This document shows positions 8,631 through 17,196 of a DNA stretch of 64,000 bases, piece by piece. Origin of the DNA: Muribaculaceae bacterium (GTDB taxonomy: Bacteria; Bacteroidota; Bacteroidia; Bacteroidales; Muribaculaceae); assembly GCA_017624155.1 (NCBI GenBank), contig JAGANS010000048.1, forward strand, positions 1 through 64,000, given 5' to 3'. Both the position numbers and the translations under genes were made by a program. The notes below the pieces were generated by a model, which saw nothing but the letters and a program-made list of their open reading frames with translations, ran no database searches and was not told the DNA's origin. How positions within the stretch are numbered: position 1 is the first letter of the stretch; the number at the start of each line of letters is the position of its first letter.

Positions 8631-8646
8631 TTATAATTTCCATACC

Positions 8647-9858
8647 ATGAAACGTTTTAATCCGGGGCTGCTGCCCCGCATCATTATTGCTATAGCGGCC
8701 GGCATAGGAGCAGGATATGTATTCCCTGTGTGGCTTACGCGTTTTTTTGTGACATTCAATGCAGTTTTCTCGCAATTTCTCGGCTTCCTGATTCCGCTGC
8801 TGATCGTTGGCTTTGTTGCGCCTGCTATTGCCGATATCGGCCGGAAGGCCGGCAAAATGCTTGTAGTTACAGCCCTTATTGCATACGTCATGACATTCTG
8901 TACGGGCATGCTTTCCTACTTCACCTCGGCGGTCACCTTCCCGGGGCTTCTTGGTGATACGTATATCGACCCGGTGAAGACTGCCGTGGTAGATGTGCCG
9001 ATGCCGTTCTTCACCGTGGAGATCCCTCCGATGTTCAGCGTCATGACGGCGCTTGTGCTTGCCTTTGTGCTCGGACTGGGTGTGTCGCGCCTTGCCGGAA
9101 TAGCTCTCAAGAGTGTGCTGGATGATTTTCGCGGAGTGATACAGTGGACCATTACACGTATCATCATTCCGTGTCTGCCGATTTATATATTCGGTATTTT
9201 TCTCGGAATGACTGTCAGCGGACAGGTAGGCCCTGTACTTGTCACGTTCTCCAAGATAATAATCGTGATATTTGTGATGCATGTTGCTGTGCTTGTGCTC
9301 CAGTACATGGTTGCGGCACTGTTCTCGGGTTTCAATCCATTCAAGTCGTTGTGGACGATGATGCCGGCCTACTTCACGGCTCTCGGAACACAGTCGTCGG
9401 CAGCCACGATTCCGGTGACGCTGCGGCAGACGGTCGCCATGGGCGTCGATAAGGATGTCGCGGGCTTTGTGGTGCCGTTGTGCGCCACCATTCACATGTC
9501 GGGCTCCACGCTCAAGATTGTGGCATGCGCCCTCGCGCTCATGATTACACATCACATGCCATACGATGCCGGTATGTTTGCCGGCTTCATATCGATGCTC
9601 GCCATAACGATCATCGCTGCTCCGGGCGTCCCCGGGGGCGCCATCATGGCATCGCTGGGACTGCTGAGTTCGATGCTCGGATTCAGCGAGGCCGACAATG
9701 CGCTAATGATAGCACTGTATATTGCCATGGACTCGTTCGGTACGGCGTGCAACATCACAGGTGACGGGGCCATAGCGCAGATAGTAGGCCGAATTTTCAG
9801 CTCTCGGCCCGCTCAGGCCAACTATGGAACGGCTGTCCTTGTTAAAGATAATGAATGA
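8647..9858 (+). CDS. Dicarboxylate/amino acid:cation symporter (DAACS family)
   Basis: This 403-residue membrane protein belongs to the family of GltP, DctA and SstT, which import glutamate, C4-dicarboxylates or serine with Na+ or H+. Visible family signatures are the hairpin segment TQSSAATIPVTLRQT, the following PLCATIHMSGSTLK (standard form GATINMDGTA) and DSFGTACNITGDG (standard DRFRTMxNVxGD). The substrate cannot be read from sequence. Na+ coupling would fit the upstream sodium pump, but that is inference. It sits between tatC and ypfJ with 15-16 bp gaps, probably one transcript. Confidence 0.88.
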   Translation: MKRFNPGLLPRIIIAIAAGIGAGYVFPVWLTRFFVTFNAVFSQFLGFLIPLLIVGFVAPAIADIGRKAGKMLVVTALIAYVMTFCTGMLSYFTSAVTFPGLLGDTYIDPVKTAVVDVPMPFFTVEIPPMFSVMTALVLAFVLGLGVSRLAGIALKSVLDDFRGVIQWTITRIIIPCLPIYIFGIFLGMTVSGQVGPVLVTFSKIIIVIFVMHVAVLVLQYMVAALFSGFNPFKSLWTMMPAYFTALGTQSSAATIPVTLRQTVAMGVDKDVAGFVVPLCATIHMSGSTLKIVACALALMITHHMPYDAGMFAGFISMLAITIIAAPGVPGGAIMASLGLLSSMLGFSEADNALMIALYIAMDSFGTACNITGDGAIAQIVGRIFSSRPAQANYGTAVLVKDNE

Positions 9859-9873
9859 TTATAAATTGACAAT

Positions 9874-10746
9874 ATGCGACTTGACGGACGAAGGAACAGC
9901 AGCAACGTGAGCGACCGGCGCGGAATGTCGGGCGGCGCCAAGGCCGGCATCGGCGGAGGCATAATCGGCGTTGTCGTGCTTGCGATTGTCACGCTTCTCG
10001 GCGGCGGCGATCTTGGCGATGTTATAAACAATGTGCTTGGGCAGGGCGGTGTCTCCATTCAGAATCAGGAGGGTTACACCCCCGATGCCGAGGATGAGCG
10101 CCTTGCCGACCTGGCCTCGAAGGTGCTCGCCGGCACTGAGGATGTGTGGACCGAGGAGTTCCGCCGTCAGGGCTGGGGGGAGTATGAGTGTCCTAAAATG
10201 GTGCTTTATACCGGTTCGGTAAATTCGGGATGCGGCTATGCCACATCGCAGATCGGTCCGTTCTACTGCTCGGCTGATCAGACGGTCTATATCGATCTCG
10301 ACTTCTTCAAGGACATGGAGCGGACGATTGGCGCCGGCGGCGACTTTACATACGCCTATGTCATCGCGCACGAAGTAGGGCATCACGTGCAATATCTGCT
10401 CGGCACGCTCGACGCGGCGCATCAGCGCATGAACAGTCTCAGCGAGGCTGAGGCCAACAGGATAAGTGTAAGGCTCGAACTGCAGGCCGACTATTATGCC
10501 GGCGTGTGGGCTAACCGCGACAACGCTATGTTCAACTCGATAGAATCCGGCGATATCGAGAATGCTGTAAACGCGGCGGCTAAGATCGGCGACGATTATC
10601 TGCAGCGCAAGGCTACAGGCACAGTGCAGCCCGAGTCGTTCAATCACGGCCGTTCCGATCAGCGTGTGCGCTGGCTTACACGAGGCATTAATAGCGGCGA
10701 CCCGCTGCTGGGCGACACATTCAGCCCATCATACAACAGTCTATGA
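9874..10746 (+). CDS. ypfJ: YpfJ-type neutral zinc metallopeptidase
   Basis: The 290-residue protein belongs to the putative neutral zinc metallopeptidase family (E. coli YpfJ). It has a short charged N-terminus, one membrane helix (about 24-43) and then an extracytoplasmic or periplasmic-facing domain. The zinc motif HEVGHH at 166-171 and the downstream LELQADYYAGVW, likely carrying the third ligand Glu, are both intact. Substrates for this family are poorly known. Its stop overlaps the ribD start by 4 bases. Confidence 0.9.
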   Translation: MRLDGRRNSSNVSDRRGMSGGAKAGIGGGIIGVVVLAIVTLLGGGDLGDVINNVLGQGGVSIQNQEGYTPDAEDERLADLASKVLAGTEDVWTEEFRRQGWGEYECPKMVLYTGSVNSGCGYATSQIGPFYCSADQTVYIDLDFFKDMERTIGAGGDFTYAYVIAHEVGHHVQYLLGTLDAAHQRMNSLSEAEANRISVRLELQADYYAGVWANRDNAMFNSIESGDIENAVNAAAKIGDDYLQRKATGTVQPESFNHGRSDQRVRWLTRGINSGDPLLGDTFSPSYNSL

Positions 10747-11720
10747 CGATCGATGAGAAATACATGCGGCGGGCTCTTGAACTCGCTGCCCACGGTATGG
10801 GGAACACCTCGCCCAATCCTATGGTAGGCGCTGTGATAGTCGACGGTGCAGGCCGTATTATCGGAGAGGGCTATCATCGCCGCTGCGGCGAGGGACATGC
10901 CGAGGTCAACGCCGTGGCATCAGTGGCCGACAAGGACGCGTTGCGCGACTGCACGATGTACGTTACCCTTGAGCCATGCTCCCATTATGGCAAGACACCA
11001 CCCTGCGCCCGACTGATAATCGACAGCGGTATTCCGCGGGTGGTGGTCGGTGCGTCCGATCCGTTCAGGGAGGTATCGGGCCGTGGCATACGTATGCTGC
11101 GCGATGCCGGAGTGGAAGTCGTTGAAGGTGTGCTTGCCGATGAAAGCCGCGAGCTCAACCGCCGGTTTATGACCGCGCATGAGCATCAGCGGCCGTTTGT
11201 GACGCTCAAATGGGCACAGTCGGCTGACGGCTTCATGGATTCGGACCGGCCCGCGGGGCGTCCCGAGCAGTTTTCAACGCCTCTCAATAGCATGATTGTT
11301 CATCGATTGCGCTCGCTGCATGATGCTATACTTGTCGGTTCGGGTACTGCTTTGGCCGATAATCCGCGCCTTGATTGCCGTATGTGGCCGGGACGCTCGC
11401 CGCGGCCGGTGATTCTCGACAGGCGCGGCCGTATTGACAAGGCACTGCTGCGCATGACCGACCCGATCATACTCGGCTGCGATACAGTGGCCGAGGCTAT
11501 GTCGGAGCTTTATAGCCGGGGCATCACATCGGTGCTTGTGGAAGGCGGCGCCGGGGTGTTGCAGTCATTTGTGGAGGCCGGACTGTGGGATGAAGCCAGG
11601 GTGGAAACTTCGCCTGTAAGCCTCGGCGCGCACGGGTGCGTCAAGGTTCCTGTCATTCCTCAGAGTCCATATGATACGGAAGAGATACAAGGCAATCGTG
11701 TGTGCCACTACCGGCGATAG
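10743..11720 (+). CDS. ribD: Riboflavin biosynthesis deaminase/reductase
   Basis: RibD performs two steps of riboflavin synthesis: deamination of the pyrimidine intermediate, then NADPH-dependent side-chain reduction. The deaminase domain shows NTSPNPMVGAVIV, HAEVNAV and EPCSHYGKTPPCA (zinc ligands His, Cys, Cys). The reductase domain begins near residue 150 (RPFVTLKWAQSADG) and ends with VEGGAGVLQSF. At 325 residues it is slightly short for the family (about 365) but both domains look intact. It closes the tatA-ribD run and overlaps the convergent VanZ-like gene by 13 bp. Confidence 0.95.
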   Translation: MTIDEKYMRRALELAAHGMGNTSPNPMVGAVIVDGAGRIIGEGYHRRCGEGHAEVNAVASVADKDALRDCTMYVTLEPCSHYGKTPPCARLIIDSGIPRVVVGASDPFREVSGRGIRMLRDAGVEVVEGVLADESRELNRRFMTAHEHQRPFVTLKWAQSADGFMDSDRPAGRPEQFSTPLNSMIVHRLRSLHDAILVGSGTALADNPRLDCRMWPGRSPRPVILDRRGRIDKALLRMTDPIILGCDTVAEAMSELYSRGITSVLVEGGAGVLQSFVEAGLWDEARVETSPVSLGAHGCVKVPVIPQSPYDTEEIQGNRVCHYRR

Positions 11721-12103
11721 CGGCGCAATACGGATCGTATTGCCGGCGGAGCGGCGAATGCCGCGATAATGCATCCGCCCCAGTCGGCAAGCAGATCCAC
11801 AGGGTCAGAGGGCCGGCCGATCGGCAGCAGGCCCTGAACGATCTCGTCGACTACCGAGGATGCCATTGCTACTGATGTGAACAGAATGATGCGGCGCAGC
11901 GTCAATACATGAGTGCGATCCGCCCGGTACCAGTCGAACATCAGCGCCGCCGCCAGACCGCCCATCATGATGGCATGGATAAGCTTGTCGATATGAGGTA
12001 TCGGCGGTATGTCCTCCTCGGGCAGAGGGTGGGGCAGCCACGTGGCATATAGTATCACGAACAGTACCAGCGCTGTCGGCCAGTATGACAGTAGTCTTCT
12101 CAT
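11708..12103 (-). CDS. VanZ-like membrane protein
   Basis: A small protein with about four hydrophobic helices. I use the ATG at 12103 (MRRLLSYWPTALVL, 131 residues); the open frame extends to 12148 without an obvious better start. The segments HIDKLIHAIMMGGLAAAL and the following helices fit the VanZ-like family, whose founding member raises teicoplanin resistance by an unclear route. Most members have no assigned role, and this one should not be read as a resistance gene. It overlaps ribD tail to tail. Confidence 0.75.
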   Translation of the reverse strand: MRRLLSYWPTALVLFVILYATWLPHPLPEEDIPPIPHIDKLIHAIMMGGLAAALMFDWYRADRTHVLTLRRIILFTSVAMASSVVDEIVQGLLPIGRPSDPVDLLADWGGCIIAAFAAPPAIRSVLRRYRR

Positions 12104-12121
12104 AGCAGAGATATAATGAAT

Positions 12122-12149
12122 GATGCCCGGGTTTTGCGGCCCGGGCATC
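12122..12149 (-). terminator. Hairpin after asnS
   Basis: GATGCCCGGG and CCCGGGCATC form a perfect 10-bp stem with an 8-base loop, 17 bp after the asnS stop. The reverse strand has only a weak T-rich tail (ATTCATTATA). Confidence 0.65.
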
Positions 12150-12166
12150 CTGTATTAAGAGCTTGT

Positions 12167-13555
12167 TTAGAATTCGCAGTTTTTGGGAGTGCGCGGGAAG
12201 GGGATCACGTCGCGGATGTTTGTCATGCCGGTGCAGAAGAGCAGCAGGCGCTCGAATCCGAGACCGAAGCCCGAGTGGGGCACTGAGCCATAGCGGCGGG
12301 TGTCGAGATACCACCACATGTCCTTCATCGGGATATGCAGCTCGTCGATGCGCTGCTGCAGCTTGTCGAGGTCGGCTTCGCGCTCAGAGCCGCCGATTAT
12401 CTCGCCGATCTGCGGGAAGAGGACATCCATGGCGCGGACGGTGCGGCCGTCTTCGTTCTGCTTCATGTAGAAAGCCTTGATCTCCTTGGGATAGTCGGTG
12501 AGTATCACCGGCTTCTTGAAATGCTGCTCCACGAGGTAGCGCTCGTGCTCGCTCTGCAGGTCGATACCCCAGCTTACCGGGAATTCAAACTTGTGGCCTG
12601 ATTTCTCGAGAATCTCGACGCCCTCGGTGTAGGTGAGGCGAACGAAGTCGTTGTGGAGCACGAATTCGAGGCGGCTGATGAGGTCCTTGTCGTAATGCTC
12701 GGCCAGGAATTCGATATCGTCGCGGCAGTTGTCGAGCACATAGCGGATGCAGTACTTCACGAACTCCTCGGCAAGGTCCATATTGTCGGTGATGTCGTAG
12801 AATGCCATTTCAGGCTCGATCATCCAGAATTCCGACAGGTGGCGCTGCGTATTGGAATTCTCGGCGCGGAATGTGGGGCCGAAGGTGTATATCTCGCCGA
12901 TGGCAGTGGCGCCAAGCTCGCCTTCGAGCTGACCGGATACGGTAAGAGCCGCCGGCTTGCCGAAGAAGTCCTGCGAGTAGTCGACGGCTCCGTCCTCGGT
13001 GCGGGGAAGGTCGTTGAGCGGCAGGGTCGTCACCTGGAACATAGCTCCGGCTCCCTCGCAGTCGCTCGCTGTGATGAGCGGCGTGTGGAGGTAGAAGAAG
13101 CCTTTCTCCTGGAAGAACTTGTGAATGGCATAAGCCAGTGCCGAGCGCACGCGCAGTATGGCGCCGAATGTATTGGTGCGGGGACGCAGGTGTGCCTTCT
13201 CGCGCAGGAATTCGAGGGTGTGGCCCTTCTTCTGCAGGGGGTAGGTCTCGTCGGCCGTGCCGTAAATCTCGAGGGTATCGGCCTGAATTTCATATTTCTG
13301 ACCTTTGCCCTGCGACTCTACGAGCTTGCCGGTCACGTGGATCGACGCGCCGGTGGTGATGGGTTTAAGCTGCTCGTCGCTGAATCGGTTCATGTCGAAT
13401 ACAATCTGGAGATTGTTGATCGATGAGCCGTCGTTCAGAGCCACGAACTGCACATATTTGTTGCCGCGGCGCGTGCGTACCCAGCCGCGGACGTCGACCT
13501 CACTGCCGACAAGGGAGTCGGAAGCGAGGAGCGATGCTATCTTGCTACGTTTCAT
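12167..13555 (-). CDS. asnS: Asparaginyl-tRNA synthetase
   Basis: AsnRS charges tRNA-Asn. The 462-residue class IIb synthetase has an N-terminal OB-fold anticodon-binding domain ([18 protein letters not shown]), motif 2 with [21 protein letters not shown], and motif 3 [17 protein letters not shown] with the catalytic Arg. The [14 protein letters not shown] text distinguishes AsnRS from AspRS. The C-terminus [16 protein letters not shown] is the usual family end. It begins 12 bp after the rluB stop, so both are probably cotranscribed. Confidence 0.97.
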   Translation of the reverse strand: MKRSKIASLLASDSLVGSEVDVRGWVRTRRGNKYVQFVALNDGSSINNLQIVFDMNRFSDEQLKPITTGASIHVTGKLVESQGKGQKYEIQADTLEIYGTADETYPLQKKGHTLEFLREKAHLRPRTNTFGAILRVRSALAYAIHKFFQEKGFFYLHTPLITASDCEGAGAMFQVTTLPLNDLPRTEDGAVDYSQDFFGKPAALTVSGQLEGELGATAIGEIYTFGPTFRAENSNTQRHLSEFWMIEPEMAFYDITDNMDLAEEFVKYCIRYVLDNCRDDIEFLAEHYDKDLISRLEFVLHNDFVRLTYTEGVEILEKSGHKFEFPVSWGIDLQSEHERYLVEQHFKKPVILTDYPKEIKAFYMKQNEDGRTVRAMDVLFPQIGEIIGGSEREADLDKLQQRIDELHIPMKDMWWYLDTRRYGSVPHSGFGLGFERLLLFCTGMTNIRDVIPFPRTPKNCEF

Positions 13556-13567
13556 GATGTCAATGGT

Positions 13568-15025
13568 TTATTCAAATGCGCCCATCTTGAGGAGGTTGAC
13601 CTCTTCCTGGGTGAGGTAACGCCAGCGTCCGCGGGGCAGGTTCTTCTTGGTGAGGCCGGCAAAGTACACGCGGTCGAGCTTGGTGACATGGTATCCGAGA
13701 GTCTCGAAGATGCGGCGGACGATGCGGTTGCGGCCCGAGTGTATCTCGATGCCGGCCTGGTTGCGGTCGGTCTCGGTGGCATAGGAGATGGCGTCGGCGT
13801 GGATGGGGCCGTCCTCGAGTTCAATGCCGTCGGCGATGCGCTGCATGTCTTCCTCGGCGATGTCGCGGTCGCACCACACGTGGTAGATCTTTTTCTTCAC
13901 ATACTTGGGGTGTGTGAGCTTGGATGCCAGGTCGCCGTCGTTGGTGAGCAGGAGCACACCGGTGGTATTGCGGTCAAGGCGTCCTACGGGATATATGCGC
14001 TCGGTGCATGCGCCCTTCACGAGGTCCATCACGGTGGTGCGGTCCTGGGGATCCTCGGATGTTGTGACGCAGTCCTTGGGCTTGTTGAGCAGGATGTAGC
14101 ACTTGGATTCGAGAGCCACAACCTTTTCGTCGTATTCGACTACATCGGCATGTGAGATCTTGGTGCCGAGTTCGGTGACTACCTGGCCGTTCACCTTTAC
14201 AAGGCCCTGCTGGATGAATTCATCGGCCTCGCGGCGCGAGCAGATGCCGGCGTTGCTCATGAATTTGTTGAGACGTATCTTTTCGTTGGGATCAGGTATA
14301 GGCATTTCATATTCGATGCGCTTGGGCCGCGGAGTGAAGCTCTTGCCGCGACCGGGGAACATGCCCTGCTGTCCGCCCTGATGCTGTTGATAGCCGCGCT
14401 GCTGATAGCCTCCCTGGCGCTTCTGGTATCCGCCCTGGCCCTGCTGGCGCTGGTATCCGCCCTGGCGCTGCTGGCGCTGGTATCCGCCCTGGCGCTGCTG
14501 ATAGCCGCCCTGGCCTTGCTGACGGGGCTGGTATCCGCCCTGGCCCTGCTGACGGGGCTGGTATCCGCCCTGGCGCTGCTGATAGCCGCCCTGACCCTGC
14601 CGGGGCTGGTAACCGCCCTGACGGGGCTGATAGCCTCCCTGGCCCTGCTGACGCTGGTAACCGCCCTGGCCCTGCGGACGGCGCTGATAGCCGCCCTGAC
14701 GGGGCTGGTAGCCGGTGGAAGCATCGCCTCGCTGCTCGGCGGGAGAGCCTTCGGTCTGTCCGTCAGTTGAGGGAGCCTGGAAGTCGCTGCTATAGCGGTG
14801 AGGCTGATAGGTGGAAGGACGCTGATAGCCCTGGCGCGGCTGATAAGGCCGGGGCTGATAGGTGCGACGCTGTTCGCCATCTTCGGCGGACTCGTCACGA
14901 CGGGGATAGGATACGCGTTCAAAGTGGCTGCGGCTGCTGTCGCTGTCGGTAAGAGGGCGCGGTGTTGCGCCGATACGCGGACGTTTAGGTTTTTTTTCAC
15001 CTCCCGGGGTGCTGGAATTCTCCAT
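13568..15025 (-). CDS. rluB: 23S rRNA pseudouridine synthase with long low-complexity N-terminus
   Basis: The C-terminal half is an RsuA/RluB-type pseudouridine synthase. It has an S4 RNA-binding domain (about 249-300, IRLNKFMSNAGICSRREADE) and the catalytic motif YPVGRLDRNTTGVLLL with Asp351. Members closest to RluB/RluF modify 23S rRNA; the exact uridine is inferred. Residues 1-245 are an unstructured charged region followed by a GGYQ/R repeat tract (105-220), making the protein 485 residues, about twice the usual length. Such extensions are common in Bacteroidota RluB. A TATCTTTG promoter element lies upstream and asnS downstream. Confidence 0.92.
   Translation of the reverse strand: MENSSTPGGEKKPKRPRIGATPRPLTDSDSSRSHFERVSYPRRDESAEDGEQRRTYQPRPYQPRQGYQRPSTYQPHRYSSDFQAPSTDGQTEGSPAEQRGDASTGYQPRQGGYQRRPQGQGGYQRQQGQGGYQPRQGGYQPRQGQGGYQQRQGGYQPRQQGQGGYQPRQQGQGGYQQRQGGYQRQQRQGGYQRQQGQGGYQKRQGGYQQRGYQQHQGGQQGMFPGRGKSFTPRPKRIEYEMPIPDPNEKIRLNKFMSNAGICSRREADEFIQQGLVKVNGQVVTELGTKISHADVVEYDEKVVALESKCYILLNKPKDCVTTSEDPQDRTTVMDLVKGACTERIYPVGRLDRNTTGVLLLTNDGDLASKLTHPKYVKKKIYHVWCDRDIAEEDMQRIADGIELEDGPIHADAISYATETDRNQAGIEIHSGRNRIVRRIFETLGYHVTKLDRVYFAGLTKKNLPRGRWRYLTQEEVNLLKMGAFE
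14366..14713 (-). repeat. In-frame repeat tract encoding GGYQ(P/Q/R)RQ(GQ) units
   Basis: Degenerate tandem units of roughly 21-30 bp, varying around CAGGGCGGATACCAG on the coding strand, encode Gly-Gly-Tyr-Gln-x-Arg-Gln blocks, residues about 105-220 of the RluB-like protein. About fourteen GGYQ blocks are present with no acidic residues. The array stays in frame throughout, consistent with selection on the protein. Confidence 0.9.
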
Positions 15026-15164
15026 AATTCAAGTGTTTTTGGTCGGTTTTGAGGATTCGGATGATAAATGATGATAGTATGCCTCGCGGCAATTTTACTG
15101 ATTCTTTTTAATACGTATTATGTAGTTGTATAATAAATTGAGGAACGTCTATTGGATTAGGCCA

Positions 15165-15172
15165 CAAAGATA
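15165..15172 (-). promoter_or_regulatory. rluB-asnS promoter -7 element
   Basis: The reverse strand reads TATCTTTG, matching TAnnTTTG. It lies 139 bp upstream of the rluB start, which would give a long leader; no good -33 element is seen at 20 bp. Confidence 0.45.
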
Positions 15173-15288
15173 ATGATTATTTTTGATTAAACCATCCAAT
15201 GTCATAATATTTTAACAAAATATTTTGCCGAATGTTGTCAACCCTGCTGCGCGGCAGAGGCCGCTTAGCAGGCAGACGAGGACAGGCA

Positions 15289-15562
15289 GGAGGCGTGCGA
15301 AGCCCGCCGATTTACTCGTAACCGCGTCCACCGGAGCCGCAGGCGAAGGTGCACGCGGACAGAAGCCTCATCAATGAAAGGCGCCCGCAGGCCGCCGATT
15401 ATATCAACGGCGCAACATTTGGCATCGTGGCTCAAATCGGCGGCCTTCGGGCGCCTCTTGGAGGGTTTAAGGTTGGTGGTTTAAGGTTTAAGTTTAAGCC
15501 GCCGTCATGCCTAAACTCTCAACCCAAACCATAAACCCACCGGGAGGCGTGCGAAGCCCGCC
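15289..15562. repeat. 20-bp direct repeats flanking palindrome copy 2
   Basis: GGAGGCGTGCGAAGCCCGCC occurs at 15289-15308 and again, identical, at 15543-15562. Each copy can fold into a hairpin with a GAA loop closed by GC (GCGAAGC), arms GGCGTGC and GCCCGCC with one mismatch. The pair brackets repeat copy 2 at 15380-15538. I did not notice this repeat around copy 1. Confidence 0.8.
15380..15538. repeat. Composite palindromic repeat, copy 2
   Basis: The left arm at 15380-15400 and the right arm at 15435-15455 form a 21-bp inverted repeat with one mismatch (GGCGCCCGCAGGCCG... against ...CGGCCTTCGGGCGCC). The loop again reads ATATCAACGGCGCA...GGCATCGTGGCTC. A second AT-rich inverted repeat follows: GGGTTTAAGGTT at 15464-15475 and its inverse AACCATAAACCC near 15527-15538 with one mismatch. 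This copy is more intact than the one at 406-548 and lies between convergent-free reverse genes. Confidence 0.85.
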
Positions 15563-15578
15563 CCTGCCGCCGCTGCAC

Positions 15579-15607
15579 AAAAATAGCCCGGTGTGATGCC
15601 GGGCTAT
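15579..15607 (-). terminator. Terminator of the zinc-ribbon gene
   Basis: A perfect 9-bp stem (ATAGCCCGG / CCGGGCTAT) with a 7-base loop is followed on the reverse strand by TTTTTG. It lies 25 bp past the stop of the gene at 15632. Confidence 0.85.
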
Positions 15608-15631
15608 ATGGAGATGGAGGATATGTTGTGC

Positions 15632-16396
15632 TCAGTTGGCCTCTTCAACGCCTGCGAGTGCAGGGTCGATGAGGATGCGTCCGCAGTATTCGCATACGAT
15701 CACCTTCTTGTGCATACGGATTTCCATCTGCTTCTGCGGGGGGATGCGGTTGAAGCAGCCGCCGCAGGCATTGCGCTGCACGTATACGATGCCGAGGCCG
15801 TTGCGGGCGTTTTTGCGGATGCGCTTGAAGGCTGTGAGGGTACGCTCGTCGATTTTGGGCTCAAGTGCCTTGGCCTTGGTGCGCAGTGTTTCTTCCTGCT
15901 CGCGTGTCTCGCTCACGATTTCATCGAGCTCGCTCTGCTTCTCGGCGAGGATGTGCTCGAGGTCGGCGACGCGCTCGTCGGTCGCGGCGATGTCGGCGCG
16001 GCGGTTTTCGATGGCGCGGGAGTGGTCGGTGATATGCTTCTGGGCAAGCTCGATTTCGAGCGACTGGAATTCGACCTCTTTGTGGAGCAGATCGTATTCG
16101 CGGTTGTTGCGCACGTTGTCCATCTGCTCGTTATATCGGGCGATGAGGCCCTGGCACGAGTTGATTTTCTCTTTCTCGGCGGCGACGGCGCGGGTGAGTT
16201 CGTCGATTTCGTGCGAGAAGTTGTCAATACGGGTATGGAGGCCGGCGATCTGGTCTTCAAGGTCCTTTACTTCGAGGGGAAGCTCGCCGCGAATGGTCTT
16301 GATGCGGTCGATTTCAGAGAGGATTGTCTGAAGGTCGTAGAGCGATTTCAGACGCGACTCGACTGAGAGTGTATTGTCGGTTTTCTTTTCGGCCAT
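15632..16396 (-). CDS. Coiled-coil protein with C4 zinc ribbon
   Basis: A 254-residue protein with a long coiled coil (about 10-185, rich in Glu, Lys, Arg and Leu) and a C-terminal zinc ribbon with Cys211, Cys214, Cys235 and Cys238 (CGGCFNRIPP and CEYCGRIL). This architecture matches the widespread C4-type zinc-ribbon family that includes chlamydial CT398/CdsZ. Proposed roles elsewhere involve scaffolding of secretion or division complexes; no function is established for Bacteroidota. It starts 11 bp after the Nif3 stop and is probably cotranscribed with aspS and nif3. Confidence 0.88.
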   Translation of the reverse strand: MAEKKTDNTLSVESRLKSLYDLQTILSEIDRIKTIRGELPLEVKDLEDQIAGLHTRIDNFSHEIDELTRAVAAEKEKINSCQGLIARYNEQMDNVRNNREYDLLHKEVEFQSLEIELAQKHITDHSRAIENRRADIAATDERVADLEHILAEKQSELDEIVSETREQEETLRTKAKALEPKIDERTLTAFKRIRKNARNGLGIVYVQRNACGGCFNRIPPQKQMEIRMHKKVIVCEYCGRILIDPALAGVEEAN

Positions 16397-16407
16397 GTTG
16401 ATCGAAA

Positions 16408-17196
16408 TTAAAGATATTTTATTGAATTTGTTTCTGACTCTGATTTATAGACTGCAAAGTTAGGAAAATTTTCTGAGATAAGCTCATAGAAAATCTGTTT
16501 TGCGCAAGATTCGGCTTCAAAATGGCCTATGTCACACAAAAAAGTCTGCTTTCCGTAGTCGACAAAGTCGTGATAGCGGATATCGGAGCTGAGATATGCC
16601 TGAGCGCCGGCTGCTATTGCCGCAGCAATAAATTCGCCGCCCGAGCCGCCGCACAGGGCTATTGTGCCTATGTCGCCTGCCGGCCACGCTGAGCATCTTA
16701 CGACGGGCGAATGGAACGCGGCCTTTACCCTGCCGATGAACTCGGCGGCCGCAAGCGGCTTATCGAACACTGCAACGACACCGAGGCCCCCCGAGGCGCT
16801 GTCGGGCGCAGGCGCCAGTACACGTGTGACACGTGCTCCGAGCATTGCCGCCATACGGTGGGAGATGCCGCCGGGAGCGCTGTCGAGCGCCGTATGCGAC
16901 GAGTAGACGGTGATGCCGCCGCGGATGGCGTCGATAACGGCCTGCTGCACTATGTTGTTGCCGGGCACGATCTGTTTGAGGCCGCGAAAGAGCAGCGGGT
17001 GGTGTGCGATGACGAGGTTGCAGCCCCGGGCAGCGGCCTCGGCGATGACGTCGGGAGTGACGTCGACGCATAGCATCACGCCGGTGCAGGCAATATCGGT
17101 GGCGCCGACCTGCACGCCCGAGTTGTCCCAGGATTCCTGGAGCGACAGGGGCGCGAAGTCGGCGACAGCGTTGATTATTTGGCCGACGGTGGTCAT
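16408..17196 (-). CDS. Nif3-like dinuclear metal centre protein
   Basis: A 262-residue member of the Nif3/YbgI/DUF34 family, which forms hexamers holding a dinuclear metal site and is suspected to be a GTP cyclohydrolase-like or hydrolytic enzyme. The start at 17196 overlaps the aspS stop (ATGA); a longer open frame reaching 17652 is in the aspS antisense-like frame and is ignored. Metal-site text includes [13 protein letters not shown] near residue 65 and the late CDIGHFEAE. It lacks the PII-like insertion found in longer members. Confidence 0.93.
   Translation of the reverse strand: MTTVGQIINAVADFAPLSLQESWDNSGVQVGATDIACTGVMLCVDVTPDVIAEAAARGCNLVIAHHPLLFRGLKQIVPGNNIVQQAVIDAIRGGITVYSSHTALDSAPGGISHRMAAMLGARVTRVLAPAPDSASGGLGVVAVFDKPLAAAEFIGRVKAAFHSPVVRCSAWPAGDIGTIALCGGSGGEFIAAAIAAGAQAYLSSDIRYHDFVDYGKQTFLCDIGHFEAESCAKQIFYELISENFPNFAVYKSESETNSIKYL
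16454..16461 (-). promoter_or_regulatory. Possible internal promoter for the zinc-ribbon gene
   Basis: The reverse strand reads TAACTTTG inside the last codons of nif3, 58 bp before the zinc-ribbon start. A -33 element is not evident, so this may be chance. Confidence 0.35.

Larger units (their letters stand above)
15026..15631. other. Intergenic region with rluB promoter, palindromic repeat copy 2 and mini-hairpins
   Basis: A 606-bp gap. The rluB-side 200 bp is AT-rich and carries the promoter element. From about 15240 the composition changes to GC-rich text holding a direct repeat, the composite palindrome and then the terminator of the zinc-ribbon gene. A 61-codon open frame at 15349-15534 runs through the repeat and is not convincing as a gene. 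Confidence 0.7.

Noticed and set aside
8623..9555. 310-codon reverse open frame opposite the symporter
   Set aside because: The forward symporter has clear DAACS motifs. The reverse translation is rich in His, Arg and Asn with no fold-like pattern.
11708..12148. VanZ-like gene as an antibiotic-resistance determinant
   Set aside because: VanZ-like proteins are widespread membrane proteins without glycopeptide resistance, and Gram-negative bacteria are naturally protected from these drugs. No vanHAX genes are present.
14366..14713. CRISPR-like array from regularly repeated ~25-bp units
   Set aside because: The units are contiguous variants of GGYQ codons in frame with RluB, without unique spacers, leader or cas genes.
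15349..15534. 61-codon open frame in repeat copy 2, and the 85-codon frame at 309-566 in copy 1
   Set aside because: Both run through noncoding palindromic repeats and differ between copies; no start signal or protein-like composition.
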